This document shows positions 1-14,100 of a stretch of 64,000 nt of DNA, piece after piece. The notes beneath the pieces were generated by a model. That model searched no databases. It was not told the origin of the DNA and worked only from the letters and a program-made list of their open reading frames with translations. How positions within the stretch are numbered: the stretch's first letter is position 1; each line of letters opens with the position of its first letter. The position numbers were made by a program, and so were the translations under genes. The stretch lies in NCBI GenBank assembly GCA_032207245.1, contig CM063501.1, positions 87,562,808 through 87,626,807 of the forward strand, read 5' to 3'. The stretch is from Pardosa pseudoannulata (taxonomy: Eukaryota; Arthropoda; Arachnida; Araneae; Lycosidae).

Positions 1-1876
1 CCGTACTATTTTAAAAAAGGGTTTGAGAACCATATAGCAAGTAATATAGGATCAGACAGTGAGAATGTAACTGAAGAGCATCCACTATACTTACAATTAC
101 TGGTATCCAACAGCCATATTTGGGTGAAGGAGAACCCAAACCAGAAATGATTATAGGTAATGAATCTAGTTATGAATTCATCACCTGCTTCTTTGTCTGT
201 CAAACATGATACAGACCACAATTTTGAGGATGCTATTTAAAAGTGCTTTGAAGATATTTAGAAAATGATCTAGTATCAAAATAATGACAATATAATTGAA
301 GAAATTCACTTGATCTACATACTTTATGCAACCATTTGTCACATGTTATGTAAAACAGAACCCAGGCCAAAAAGGATTATAGAATTATTGAAAACAGGCT
401 TAAAATAATCTCTACAAACAACCCAAAAATTAAACAGACACCTTATGTTAACCATTGTTCGAAAAAAATCATCTACTCCTGCATCAAGTGCAAAGGAAAT
501 TTAAGCAAAAACATTTAACCTCAAAATACTAGTGTACTTTTTATTTAAGTAAGTGTTTTAAGGGCTCTTTTTAGATTTTTGCTATTACATGAGAGGGATT
601 CACAACCAAAATGAACCAAGTCCATTTGGAAAAGTATCAAGAAATTTGAGTTTTAAAGTTTCTAAATCATAATTGATAACTAAAAATTTATATTAATTTT
701 AAAAAATACTTAATGCCTAGCATATGTATATATGCATTCAAGTGAAATAACAAATAACCCTGGTAAAAGATTTAATTTAATATTAGAAAAATGAACTTTG
801 TTCACTGTGGCTGTAAGCTTTTCATGTAAATTAAACACTTAAAAGGTAGCAAAAATTAAAATTTAGACTAAAGGATATTTTATCTTTTACACTAATAATA
901 ATATATGTTAATTTTTTTTCACTTTTTTTATTCAAGTCATTTTTATTACACTATAAACTCTGAAATAAATATTAATTTAGTAATTTCTGTACCTTTTTAT
1001 ATTACAAACCAAATTACTTCAGTTAAATAGCATTCTGCACTTAAATATTTCTTATCTTCCTTTAAAAACAGAGGTCTGTGAGATTGGACCTGGGAAGTTA
1101 ATGTAATATTATTTTTAGCAACTATATAGGTTTCAGAGAACATTTGTTTTACTACAAAGATATAATGCCACTTTGAATTGACAGAAAGGCAAAATATACA
1201 ACTAAAGATAGTTTAAGAAGTTATTACAGATATTTACTTGGCTAATCATGTTTTACAACAGTTTTAAACTGAAAAGAAGAAAAAGAAAATGTTTGTAAAA
1301 AGATTTTTTACAAGCATTTAGTTCCAGTTTGAATATAAGTAACATCAAAATTCATACAGTAATACTAAAGAACTTTAACAATTTCCTTTATCTGATGTAA
1401 ATATATATGTATGTATGGATATATATATATATATATATATATATGTTCACAAGGAAAAATAAAAACAATAAATTTCTTTAACTGCAATCTAGATTTAAAA
1501 TAAAGCATCTTTATTTAACAGAATAGAATTTTGTTTATTTTACAGAAAAATTGTTAATTCTTTAAAATTACTATTATTATTATTAGCACCAAAATCAATG
1601 TTGCAATATGATGAAAATACAAAAATGACTTCTTCCATTTAATGTAAAATAAATACACTGAAAAATGAGCCTCAATATCTTACTTTAAAAACTGAATATT
1701 TAAAATTAAAAAGGAAAATTTATAACATACATCAATCGTATATTTTGTCATTTAATAACAATATTTCAGCAACCTGGTAGACATTATGCTCAAAGCAACT
1801 TGTAAAAAATACCATGCTATTTAAAATTTTCAAATTTACTACTTTTTTTATTACTTATATAGACTTCATATTGCAT
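1..1876. other. FNTB 3' flank, no gene recognised
   Basis: AT-rich sequence. Some plus-strand open stretches in 50-560 are interrupted by several stops and I could not assign them. A TA/TG microsatellite lies at 1401-1444. Confidence 0.6.
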
Positions 1877-1882
1877 TTTATT
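1877..1882 (-). terminator. Candidate FNTB poly(A) signal
   Basis: The minus strand reads AATAAA here, about 150 nt beyond the FNTB stop. Other AATAAA hexamers occur further downstream near 1510 and 1530, so the site actually used is unknown. Confidence 0.35.
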
Positions 1883-2033
1883 TAACAAACATGTAAACCT
1901 TGGTGAGTAAAAATGTAAAAATTATATATAATTAAATTTTCCTTTTCTATAGTTTCTGATTGTATTGAATAGCTATAAATAAGACTTAAACAATAAATGT
2001 GATATGAATCAAACATATAATTATGGCTCATTT

Positions 2034-2150
2034 TCAGTTGGAATCCACAGATGATTCACAAGCAATCTTTGGAACAGGCAACGCTTTAAAATACTCTGTC
2101 GCTTCTAAAGCACTTTGTACACACAAATTATAAACAGGATGGACTGGACA
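2034..2150 (-). CDS. FNTB: FNTB terminal exon 13 (residues 383-420 and stop)
   Basis: 117 coding nt, acceptor TTTTTTCAG. Encodes [20 protein letters not shown] and ends in TGA at 2036-2034. HPVYN and the following helix match the family C-terminus. Confidence 0.93.
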   Translation of the reverse strand, partial: CPVHPVYNLCVQSALEATEYFKALPVPKIACESSVDSN

Positions 2151-5100
2151 CTGAAAAAACAAGATTAATAAATAAATAAATAAAAATTACAACAAATTCT
2201 CCTAACTCAAATATGTTTAGATTTAAAATAAAATTGAAAGTTTGATAAAAAAATAACTGCTATAATAAAACAAACATTTAATTATAGTATATACTGTATG
2301 TTTCCAAAAATAAAATAAAGATAATCTCAGTTTATTAATTTCTTTCTAAAAATTTACTCTAAATTCAAAATTCATGTATAAGCCCAAAAGGAAAAAAAAT
2401 CCTCTAAAGCTCAAATATGTTGTCAAGAAGACAAAATGTTTACCAACCAGAAAAAATGGGAGAAATAATTTCCATTTAAATCACTGCCAAGTACTAGACT
2501 AGGGATGAAAAACACTTTTTAAGAAAATGATGAAATTTTGTTCATTTTTTCCTAATATTACACTGTGGGCCACTTGAAAATTGAACAGTGTAAGCACTAA
2601 TAATTTGAAAACACCAAAGTGTTTTTAACTAATATCCTAACACCAAGCCTGCCAATTCATTTATATTGCAAGCTTATATATCCTTGTTCTATGTTGCAAC
2701 AAATATGCAAGCCAAGTTTATGACTAAATGTCATTAATCATTTGCATGCATGCAGTGATACAATAGAAAACCAACTAGCCAATATCCACTTAGAATTATT
2801 AGAACAATAACTCAATATTAGAAATAATCTATGGGACACCAGGCTACATAACTACTTTTTAAATAAAATTTTTGAGAATGTTTATACACTATGCATATCT
2901 ACATATATGAATCTATCGGTGACAAATATAACACACTGTTGCATCAATTAATAGAGAAGGCTGTGGAATTTGGCATCATAACACAGCAGTTTAAGGGCAA
3001 CATAGATCATATAGATAGTTATAACTGTGATTATCCATTATTAATAAACTAACATTTTCGTGAAAAATCTTGCTTACGAGGTTTAAGATTTTTATGAATA
3101 TGAATACCTATAATAATGATTCTAAAACTTTACATGGGAACATTTATTACCCAGGCTGGGTGCAAAGCAGCTAGTTATTTTTAAACTTTGACATTGAACA
3201 TTTATACTTTAATATTTCAACTGTCTGTTCTATCTTATATAAAAAGTAAGTTTATAAAAATCAACACATCAGTCATATAAAAAGCCTTTACGGGTCAACA
3301 TTTGACTTATAAGTCATAAGTTGTTTGCTGCCACTGTATTAGATCATAAAGTGTAACTATAACCAATAATGGTTTTTACTAAAAGTATTAATTGCCAACA
3401 ATGACAGATTTAACTCAGATAACCTAATCTAAAGCTAGCAGAATTGTTTCATTCATTTGATCTCATGCGTATGATCTGTGTTTCTATGCTGGTTTATTTT
3501 TAGCACCAAACTATTTTTTTTTCTTCAAAATATGAACAAGAAGAGACATTCTCCTATGGTAAATTTCAAACTATAGGACATCACATTTGCTAAATATTCT
3601 AACAATAGTTTAGCTACTCAGCATTTCTCCATAAAAAGGAAACAAGTTTGAGAATATCAGCTGGAATGCACAAATCAAAACAAGCAGCATATGGTACAAA
3701 TGAACATTTTAATTCATGGTTTACATGCTATAGCAGATTTTTTATGCAATTTTGTAATAATGGGATGTAACTTTGGCAAAAGTTCAGGTCCTGTAGACTT
3801 GAACACTTTGTAAGGGAAGAAATTTCGAGTCCCATGGGCCCAAGAAATTCTAAAGAAGAAGAAGAAAAAAAGTGAAATTTTTGTAATTTTAGAGGGTTTG
3901 GTTTGCTTTTGAAGTGCTATGGTCTACCTTTTGCAACACGGAGGCTAATGAGACCGGGACCTACTGCTTAAAACTGATTCCAAATGGCTACGAGCACCCA
4001 TGCCATAGTGGGATTCGAACCCATGAACTCCGGTTCTGAAGGCCAGCACCCTAACCAATCAGCCATCGTTCGGCATAATTTTGGAGGGACACAATTTTGA
4101 CTATTACTGAATATATCACAGATAAAAAAATAATCCAGGTGAAAGGAAAGATGTTTTCTTTATTTGGTGAAACTTCCAGAAAGAAGCTTTATTAATAGGG
4201 TGATAGTTACAGCTAATTTAATATTTATTACACTCTTTAATTAAATAATTATCATTTTTTGCTTAAAATTTAAGGAAAATCTTTTTTTAAAAGTACCCAT
4301 ATTTTTCTCATTAACAGATCCCTGGGATTCAGGTTGGGCATAGTTTAGCACAAACACTGATAAGCAATCATGAAAATAAAACAACTTACTTTCATAAAAA
4401 TAAATAACTCATTCAATTTAAAATAATTATTTTCATAAACTTAAACAATATAAAATAAAGAGATAAAAAAAAGCTAGCTATATCTGTCATTTTATAGCTC
4501 ATATCCAGCTAACAGAAAAGATTTTTTTTTTCAACTTTAGCAGATCTGTCAAGCTATAATGTATAACATATTACTACACCATATTGATAAATTAAATAGA
4601 ATGCTTTCTATAATCAGAAATTTGATACTTACAACTTCATTTTCTTCAGGTCCTACAATTTTAACTTTCCCAATCTGACCACTTGCAAAATGCTGGGCAA
4701 CAGACAGCCCACTTAAGCCATAGCAAGTGTGATAAAAGTCTCTATTTCTATGAAGGAAAATAACAATCTTTCAATAAACATGATGAATATAACAAAGCAC
4801 AAGAATTCAGTTTATCAGCATTTTTATCATTTTAGTTTTTCTACAAAAATATAATACAAATAATATATTTAATCAGGTTTGATAAAATCATCTTTGTAAT
4901 ACATAGAAAAAACATTTTCCTTTATATTTCTGTATATCTAAACTTAAGATGAGTTTTAAATTTCATTTGAAAATTATGAAATTAACATTTATAAAGTTTA
5001 AAAAGTTAAAAACCATAAAATTAACTAAAAATTATTAGTTAATATTTCAGACAATCATACATAAATGAAAAAATTTGCTAAAATTAAAATTAATTTAAAT

Positions 5101-8100
5101 TAAGTCAAGGCACAGTCTAACCTTTACCAATAAATAAGTAGCATGTCACATGAAATTTGAGTTCATTTCAGTGTTTTCTGGTTGAAATATTATAACTCAA
5201 TTAATGAAAAGTTACCTCTTTTAAAACGTTTAAGCTACTTTATTGTATTTCTATTAGAATATTCAAAAGTAGAGTTGCCCTCGACTTCATATTGGCAAGG
5301 TTTGCCTTTATTACATTTTTGTTAATAATATTTAGTACCAAATTCATGTAACAGTTTACAGGAATTAAAAAAAAAAAACAATTGTAGCTGTCGGTTTTGT
5401 AGAAGAATAAAAATCTGCAAAAGTATTTTGCTAAGTATTTTTCTAGTTTTTTAATCGAAGGCTATATTATAAAAATTTACATTAAAGATTTTGTTAAATA
5501 ACTTAATTTATAAATCAGGTGAAAATTTTTATTGTTCCAGGTAATAAATTTAATTAACATCAAAACATAAAATTATTTTTATTTCTAATGCTGGAGCACT
5601 TATTTTTATAATATACATTACTACCTAACTGCAGATATTTGTTGGACATTTTATTAGGGGAGTACTATAAAGGAGGTCAACATTACTCCCTAAAACAACA
5701 TAAACAAAGTGTATCCTTGAATTTAGAAGCCAAAACCAAGCAGAACATTGCCAGCTAGGCCTGCCACCTCCAGAGCTATCGTTTGGGAACTTGGAGGACA
5801 TGGCAACCCCAAATCAACTTTATGTGCCCCAGTTATTATTAACGATCATGGCAGATCTTTGTCTGGCTAAAGCTTCGAACTTACAACCTTTCAGTTATGA
5901 AATTTTTGTCTTTGCCAACTGAGCTACTTCAGTACTTTCAAAACATAAAATAAAATGTACTTAAACAGAAGTAAGGACAGAAGTCTGATTTAAAATGAAT
6001 TTCCTGGTACTTACTTTCCTTGTTTGTCGATAAGACCTCCATGAGGTTCTTGGCAATAGATGAGTAAATATTCTTGTAAAGCTTCTTGATTGAAAAGCCA
6101 ACTTTCTGAACTTAGAGTTTCTCGTTCTATTGCAAAAATTCATTTAAAATTAATAAAAAATAAAATTCAGTAGTGTCAAATATTATAGATAATATATCAC
6201 TTGAAAACAAAAGAGAAAATTATTTCATTTTAAAAATTTTTTGTGACAATTGCGTTTGTTCATCCATCACCCCACACAAAGGTCATTTTGAACCAGCTAT
6301 TTTTATATTCAATATTTATAGGACTTTCTAAACACCTACAGATTATATTTCCTGTGGAAGGGATGTAAGTAGAGATGAAATAAATATCCAGTACCTATTT
6401 GGCTGAAGGCTGAATTTCATCTATCCTGTACCCTGCTGAATATCTAAGTGAAAGATCCAGATATCTGGAGGTAGAAATTTCTGCTCTCAGTCAAAAATTG
6501 AACTTTAATGAAGCATCAACTTTTGAAATTTGAAATTTAAAATAAAAATTGGCTGGGTGATGATACACATCAACTTTCTCATAAGCCTGAGTGAGAGGAG
6601 CAAGTCCAAAGAGGCTGTCTCCCCTTTCTGAAAATTTGTAGTTTTGGAATCTTGAAAATAAATCCCACTAAAGAAGGCTAGCATCTTTTTTTAATAAATT
6701 TCTGTCACTGGAAGTCAGTTGGGCCTTTAACTCATTCAGGACTGTAATTGCATATATGTGTGATAATGACATTCTCCTGTTAGGGCCTGGGGTCTTATAC
6801 ATCTCATTTTTGTTCTTATGCCCATGATCACACAGGTGTGATTTTGATTTGGAATGTTATATTTAAATATTTAAACAGCACTAAATGGCAGTTAAAATCC
6901 ATTACCCTTTCTAATAATATTCCACAGAGTGTTAACATTCAGAATGGCTTTCAGTTCCAAGTTTTTATTTTATTTATTTTAAGATAGAATCTACAAACAA
7001 CAGAATACTTTTAAATCCTCTCAAAGGTTCTAATTTATTGCATGCTTAATGTTTATATTTTAATTAAATAAAGAAAGGGTAGGATGTTTATTGGTTACAG
7101 GTGGGAGTAGAATTATCATTTGTATTTTGGAGTTTGCTAGATAAGGTTTTGTACATTTGAATCAGTTTTATTTTAACCATCATGGCAAGAATTAAATATA
7201 TGAGAGCAGAATTTTTATATTTATAAACAAATCAAATAGTAGAAAGGGGAAAAGTAATTTTTCTAATACAAGTAAGAGTAAATCAGACTATTCAAGTGAC
7301 ATTAAAATATTTGGTTATGTGGATAATAGTGAGAATAATTAAAAAATAAATGATTGGTAAACAGATATTAAATAATTGACATCACTGGAATTATTTATTT
7401 ATTTTATTCATTAAATTTATGAAATTTGAATAGAGATATCGTTTAACTTTATTGGTAATTTGTTCAAATTTTAAATCATTCATTTTTTTTTACCAACAGC
7501 AAATATAAATTTTATTAAAATTACACCATTTTTTTAAACAAAAATTACTTGCTTTAAAAATCATAATTGTTTTATTTTAAATAACATGATGCTTTTATTA
7601 TAGAAAATACATATACTATAATATAGTGGAGATAATTTGCCTGTTTCAACATATTAAATCAAAATTATGATTTCTTATGAATTTTTAAGTGAAATTTAAC
7701 TTAACAGTAAAACTTTGTCATCCCATGCAAATTAATTTTATTTATTTATGAATCTCCAAAAAATTATTAAACTTGGAATAGAACAAAACGTGACTTAAAA
7801 CACCATTTTTTAGTTGCAGGGTATCTGCCAAAATACAATTTTTCAAATCCATGACTTTTCATGACTTTCCCTGATTTAGCAGATCATTTTCCATGACTTT
7901 AAAAAGCTTTAGTTAAAGTATATAAATATAAAACTTCTGGTGTACATACAAATGAAATATATGCTTTTAGAGAAACGACAGGAATTTTATCATAAAAAAA
8001 CTATAAACTTACTTTATAAGTGTTAATAAACTCACATACATAAAAATAAATTGTTGTATCTACATACCTAAGTTTAATCATATAGCAATTTTCCAATCAA

Positions 8101-11100
8101 AATGTTTCCAATTTGAATTCAGGGTACTTTGGTATTATCCAGGTGACCATGAATAATAGTTAAATATAACTCTATAATATTTATATACAGTATCCCTAGA
8201 GATAAACTTATATTTTGTGCAAAAATCTTAATTTTTATCAAAAAATATTAATTATTATATTAATAAAATTTTAATCTACAATTTAAGAAAAAAACCAGAA
8301 TAATATACATTTTCTCACCCATTAAGCTTTCTTGCTTTGAGTTTCCTTGGTGAACAAATTTTACTTGGTCAATAGGATAATACATAAATACCAAACTCAG
8401 TAACTTCAGCCAAATGACAAGTAAAAACAGAATTAAACAATTCAATGCATTTTTTTTAATCGGTAGTTTAGCGGATCCATGATTTTCCATGACTTTTACT
8501 CATTTTACTTGAAAAATCAAGACTTTCCATGACAAAATTAATCTATTGTCTAAATTCATGATTTTCCATGACTTTCCAGGTGCGCGGAAACCATGTATAT
8601 ATTAGTCAAATTATAATATATGCACCTGAATTATATTATCGTTTGACAAAATTGCAAATATGTTTCGTACAAAAGTTTGTTTGTAGTGCTTTCCTCTAAA
8701 ACCTCATCCATAAAAGAAGTCTGTGTATACTGGTCATGTAATAAAGTATTTTTTATAAAGATATTTTTTAACGTAGACCATTCATTGATAAAATATTTTC
8801 CTCTCAGGTTAACACTGAAAGAAATTAATATTGCCAATATTCAGTGACCTTAACGTTATGCTTAAAAGAAACATAATATTATTAACTGACACAGACAGAA
8901 TAATTTTTAATACAAACAGTTTAGAATGCAAATGGATTAAATAATTGTATAATTAAGTTAGAAAAAATTTTAAGGTTACCTGTTAAAGACAAAAACCTGT
9001 GGATAAGAGTAAAAATTCCTCCCTGCCAGAAGGAATAACAACTGTCTACTAATTTGTTAGTTCTTCCTTGAAATCCACCTTCATATTTCATCTGCTTATG
9101 AACAAGCCACCTCTATAAGAGAAAGAACAAAGAAGTGTTACAATAGCAGTACAATTAACATAGTTATAAAAATACACAATCACAAATGAAATTTTTTCCA
9201 ACAAAATAACTTGAAATAAAAATTTTAGTATTAAAGTAATAAAATTAATAATTAAAAAGTTTATAAAGTCATTTAGGAAATACAATGGACTCTGTTGAAG
9301 TTTTTAAGATTCTAAATTTTAAATAATTTTTTAAATTTTCAACTTTTAATTTTAAAAAGATACTATTCCTTTTCTAACCAAGCAATAAGTACCTTTTTTG
9401 TCAGCATCATTATAATACATGGTTCCCACTCTTTTGCTTCTGAAAATTTCAAGCTCTTTTCAATGACTTTTCCAAAACCTGATATTTTTTTCAAGCACCT
9501 CTTTGATACGCTGTTCATAATTGAAAAAAATTAAATTAACTCCCCATAACAGTAGAACTATATATATAATGTTCCCTCTTTTCCCAGAAAAAAAAAAACC
9601 AGGCTTCATAATTGAAAAAAATATACCATTTTTTTATACCATTTCAATGGAATAAAAAAAGGAAGGGCTATAAGCACACGAATACTGGTTTAAAATTATA
9701 GTTTCTTTTTAAAGCATTCCAAACTTTTTATTTTTTTATATCCCTTTTTAAATCATATTTTATCAAGCCGGTGTCAGTAGCTAGTGCAGTTTGCAGTGCA
9801 TGAAAAATGAGTCACGTGACACACCCATAATTGCCAATAACAATCCTTCTCAATTTTCCGGTGCAGACATGAATTAAAGGCCCATCCACACTATGGTCCA
9901 CTGCAAGCCATCCCCACTGTCTGGAGGGGGTATGGCTTATCGTGCTCGATGGCGGCAGACGATAAAGCCTTGATGAACGATGGCTTCAGAGGCGGTTTTT
10001 CTCTAAAGATCAAAGGCAGCCAGATGAGCCACTAAAGTGTGCAGTAGACCCAATGGATGAATCCGCGAGCTCGGCTCATTGAGTGGCCCAGTGTGTGGAT
10101 GCAACCAGTGAATCATCGTTCAAGGTCCCCATTAGAAAGTGGTGAACAATTGGCCCTAGTGTGGAGGTTACATAACATTTTGCAGGGACTTGAAAAAGAA
10201 AAATCAAGCACCGAACCTCAAATTCAATGACCTCAAAGAAAATTTAAAAACTTTTAAGGCCTTAAAAAAAAAGAAAATTTAAGCACTTTTCAATGACTTT
10301 TCATAACCGTGGAAACCCTGTAATATTAACACAATGACTACTGCTGACACATCATTTAAAGACAAATCATTTCAAAATCTATTCTTGGTAATTTTTGACT
10401 ATGTCCTGCAATTTATGTTTTTGAATGTGGCAAAATTATTACATCAACTAGCATATAGCCCGTCATATGATGGGGACCAGTAAAATTTTTAATTTTCTAG
10501 AATTGTAAAGTACCCTGTGAGGCAGGTAAAAAAAAATGGTTTGTTTTTTGGCTGAGAATTATTTTGCAACAAAATATTACCTTAAGAAAAATATTTACAT
10601 AATATCTAAGTTTAGTAATAAAACATATGGAAATAATGCAGAAGATATTTAAATAATCTAAAATAAATAATTAAATGAAATGGTTAAAGGAATGATGTCA
10701 TAATGCTAGAAAAAATTGTTATTTTTAGTTATTTATTATGTGATAAATTGATACATTTAATCGCCTGCTCTTAAAATGGGGTTTGATATAATAATGGTAA
10801 TACGTGAATTTAATAAAATAAAAATCATAAAAATTTTAAAAATGGTAAAAATTTATTTTAAAAATAATAAAACAACTTTAGGAATAAGAATTGAAAAGAA
10901 AAAGCAGAAATTATTAAATTAATTAGACATTTAGAAAAATTCGGCTGTGTCGGGGACAGAACCATCAACCCGAGAAGTACGACGATCAAATGGGCAGACA
11001 CTCTACCCCATGTGCCAGCTTACACGTGGTGGAGGAAATGGTTAGAATATATAAGGTCAAGTAAAAACAGTCCATAAATTTAAATATTGCGCTCTGTCCT

Positions 11101-14100
11101 CACCATCCTATTAATAATGAATTTAGTATAGAATAAGAGGGAGAATAAGGCTTGAAATAATAGCATTAAACGCTGGAAAAGGGGGGGATGAGGTGGATTT
11201 CGAACTTGCTTTGAATTTTTCTAAACCTAACTCATAAAAAATCCAATATGGATAACTGTATCCATTCCAGGTACAACCGCTTCATAAATTCATAGACAGA
11301 CAACTTATTATATAGGGGATATGCTATAAGAAAATAATACAAATAAATAAAAAAGAAAAATATTTACAGAATTCCATTGTTCTATTTAGTTGTGTTTTAA
11401 TATTTCATACTTGAATTCGTTACCATTAAATCCTTATTCTTACCTTTATGATTCCAAGTTACAGAAACCAGCTTTTTTTGTAAATTAAAACAGTACTTTG
11501 TATTACAAGCATAAAAAATATGGTAGTTGCAAATGTGATAAGACATAAGATTAAGATCAAGTAAAACAAATGCCAAAATGTCTAACATTACCAATAGGTT
11601 ATTTATATTGATTGCATTTTCTTGACCCATAAGCACAAGTGAAGCAAAACCACAAAAAGTATAACCCCCATGTGCCTCCATTCCTGGAACACCACCAAAG
11701 CCTCCTTCATAGGTTTGGCACCTAACAAAATAAATAAATAAATAAATAAATAAAATGCAATTGTAGTTAATTAAAAATATTTATTTTTGTTAGATTAAAT
11801 AATAATTAATACTGTATTTACACATGTATAATGTGCATTTTTTTTCCTAAAATTTTAAAGCAAAACTTCAAGATGTGTTTTATACACAGAATAATTTTTA
11901 CTGCTTCCTGTAATCACATAAAATGTATATAATAAATACAACAATTCAAAGAAAATAAAAAGGCAAATATCTTATTTAATAGAAGTATTGCTGCATTTCT
12001 ATTTCTTAACAGAGCTGGTAACACTATTTAACTTAGAATGCCAAATTTCTATTTTGACACATGGTTCCCACGTGCTGTTGTACATTGCCCTATGTGCGAC
12101 TTAAATTCTGCAGTATCCCTAGATTGCTTCTCTATCTTGCTTACGTACTGTCACAAAACACTCTTTTCTTATAGAATGAAAATGATTAAAGAAAAAGCTA
12201 TCCCCATATAACACTCCATGAAAAAGGATGCACAAAGTCTTTAATTTCGGCCTTTGAGATCATTTGAATACTAGCCAACCTCCCCCTCCAATAACTTCAA
12301 AGACTGGTAACAAATAAGGACTGCATTAAGAATATGTTTTAGAATGATATTGAAGTAACTAGCATAGTCAACCGTATGATGGGATCAGTAAAATTTTTTA
12401 TTTTCTAAAATTACAAAGTATAAGAGACAGGTAAAAAAATGGTTTGTTTTTTGGCTGAGAATTATCGTACAACAAAAAATAATCGACAATTAAATTTAAA
12501 ATTATCCCATATGTACCTAATCTATTATTTAAGCCAAATATAAAAGAAAATTATTTACGTAATATCTAAGTTCAGTGATAAAACTTATGAAAATAATGCA
12601 GATGATATTTAAATAATATAAAATAAGAAATGGTTAAATGAGGTAGTTAAAGGAATGAGGTCATAATGCTAGAAAAAAATGTTATTTTTATCGATTTATT
12701 ATGTGACAAATTTAAAGCCTGCTCTTAACTGGGGAAAATAGGGCTTGAAATAATGGCATTAAGTGCTCAAAAAGGAGGGAAGGGGTGGATTTTGAATGTT
12801 TTAAAGATGACAGTATTTTTCATAGTAATATGAAGCATATTTATACCAATTTATTTTAGAATCAAAAGAAGATAAATTTTACTCGCTTTGAATTTTGCTA
12901 ACTATTAACTCATCAAGAATCCAATATGGATGCCTCTATCCACTCCAGATCGAACTGTTTCATAAATTCTGGGACAGACAGACAGATAACTTAGGCTTTT
13001 ATTATATAGGGAATGCTGGAGCTTGATCAGTTGGGCTCACATAGTAAATGCTTTACAATCTAGAAGTCACTTGCATGTCAAATTTTAAGTGTTTGCTATA
13101 TGTAATATATAAAAAATTTCCTGTAAAAGCTTCTTGTAAAAATTTGGTTGGATTATACAAGTAAAAACATAAGTTATTTAGTTAAAAAATTAAAAATATA
13201 TCAAAAGATTTTTTACACTATAATAAGTTGTTAAAAAAATGATATGAAGAAATATTTTTAGCTACTTATGAATTTATATGCAAAATCTGGTTTGTATACC
13301 ATCATTTAGAAAAGTAAATGCAAAACTGATTTTGTAGCATTTACTAAGGTAAAGTTACATTTTATTGCATAAATTTCATTTGAATTACTATACTGAAATA
13401 TATATATGGAAAATCTTAGTGTTACACTTTTCAGTAAACTTAGCAGTGATTATATATAAACTTTTAAGAGCAAATAAAATGACAAGTAAAAAAATTTCAA
13501 TTCATATATATAATTCAATTTTATTTTACAGAGTTAATCATAGTAATTTTAAGGATACTGTTTAATATATTTATGAATTATATAAATTAAAAATAAAATA
13601 TTAATGAACATTCATAGTTTTAAAAATCTTTTATTAATAAAAAAAAAAACCCAGTTAAAATAAATTCTATACTCAGCAAGACCTGGAAATCCAATGTGCA
13701 GTTCCTTTTATTAACTCTGGACTCCAAATATTTGTCAATTTTGCCACAGATAATGCACAGTATACACCTCTAGAAGAGAAAATTATAATGTTGATTTTTA
13801 AACAAGGATAAGCTTTGAAAATACTTTTAATTTTTTTTCCAATAAACAAATAAAAGGAAAAGATGAAAATAGTACCTTATGTCACTCTCTGAACCATCAT
13901 GCATTCTAAAAGACCCATCAGGCCTTTTCATACGCATTAAAAACCTCAAAAGCTTTTCTCTGTATGATAGAAAAAAATAGCAAAGATGAATTACAATACA
14001 TACTTTTACCTTACATTTCATTTATACTATTAAAAACTAAATTGAAAATGTAAAAACCATCTATAATTGTGCTTTAAACTTACCATAAAAGTAATTAAGT

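Noticed and set aside
6..560. Possible coding remnants near the left edge on either strand
   Set aside because: Several stops in each frame, no recognised motif and no splice structure that I could defend.
10941..11030. tRNA-like sequence on the minus strand
   Set aside because: A-box and B-box resemblance is partial and it lies inside a Helitron-like copy; not a functional tRNA gene.
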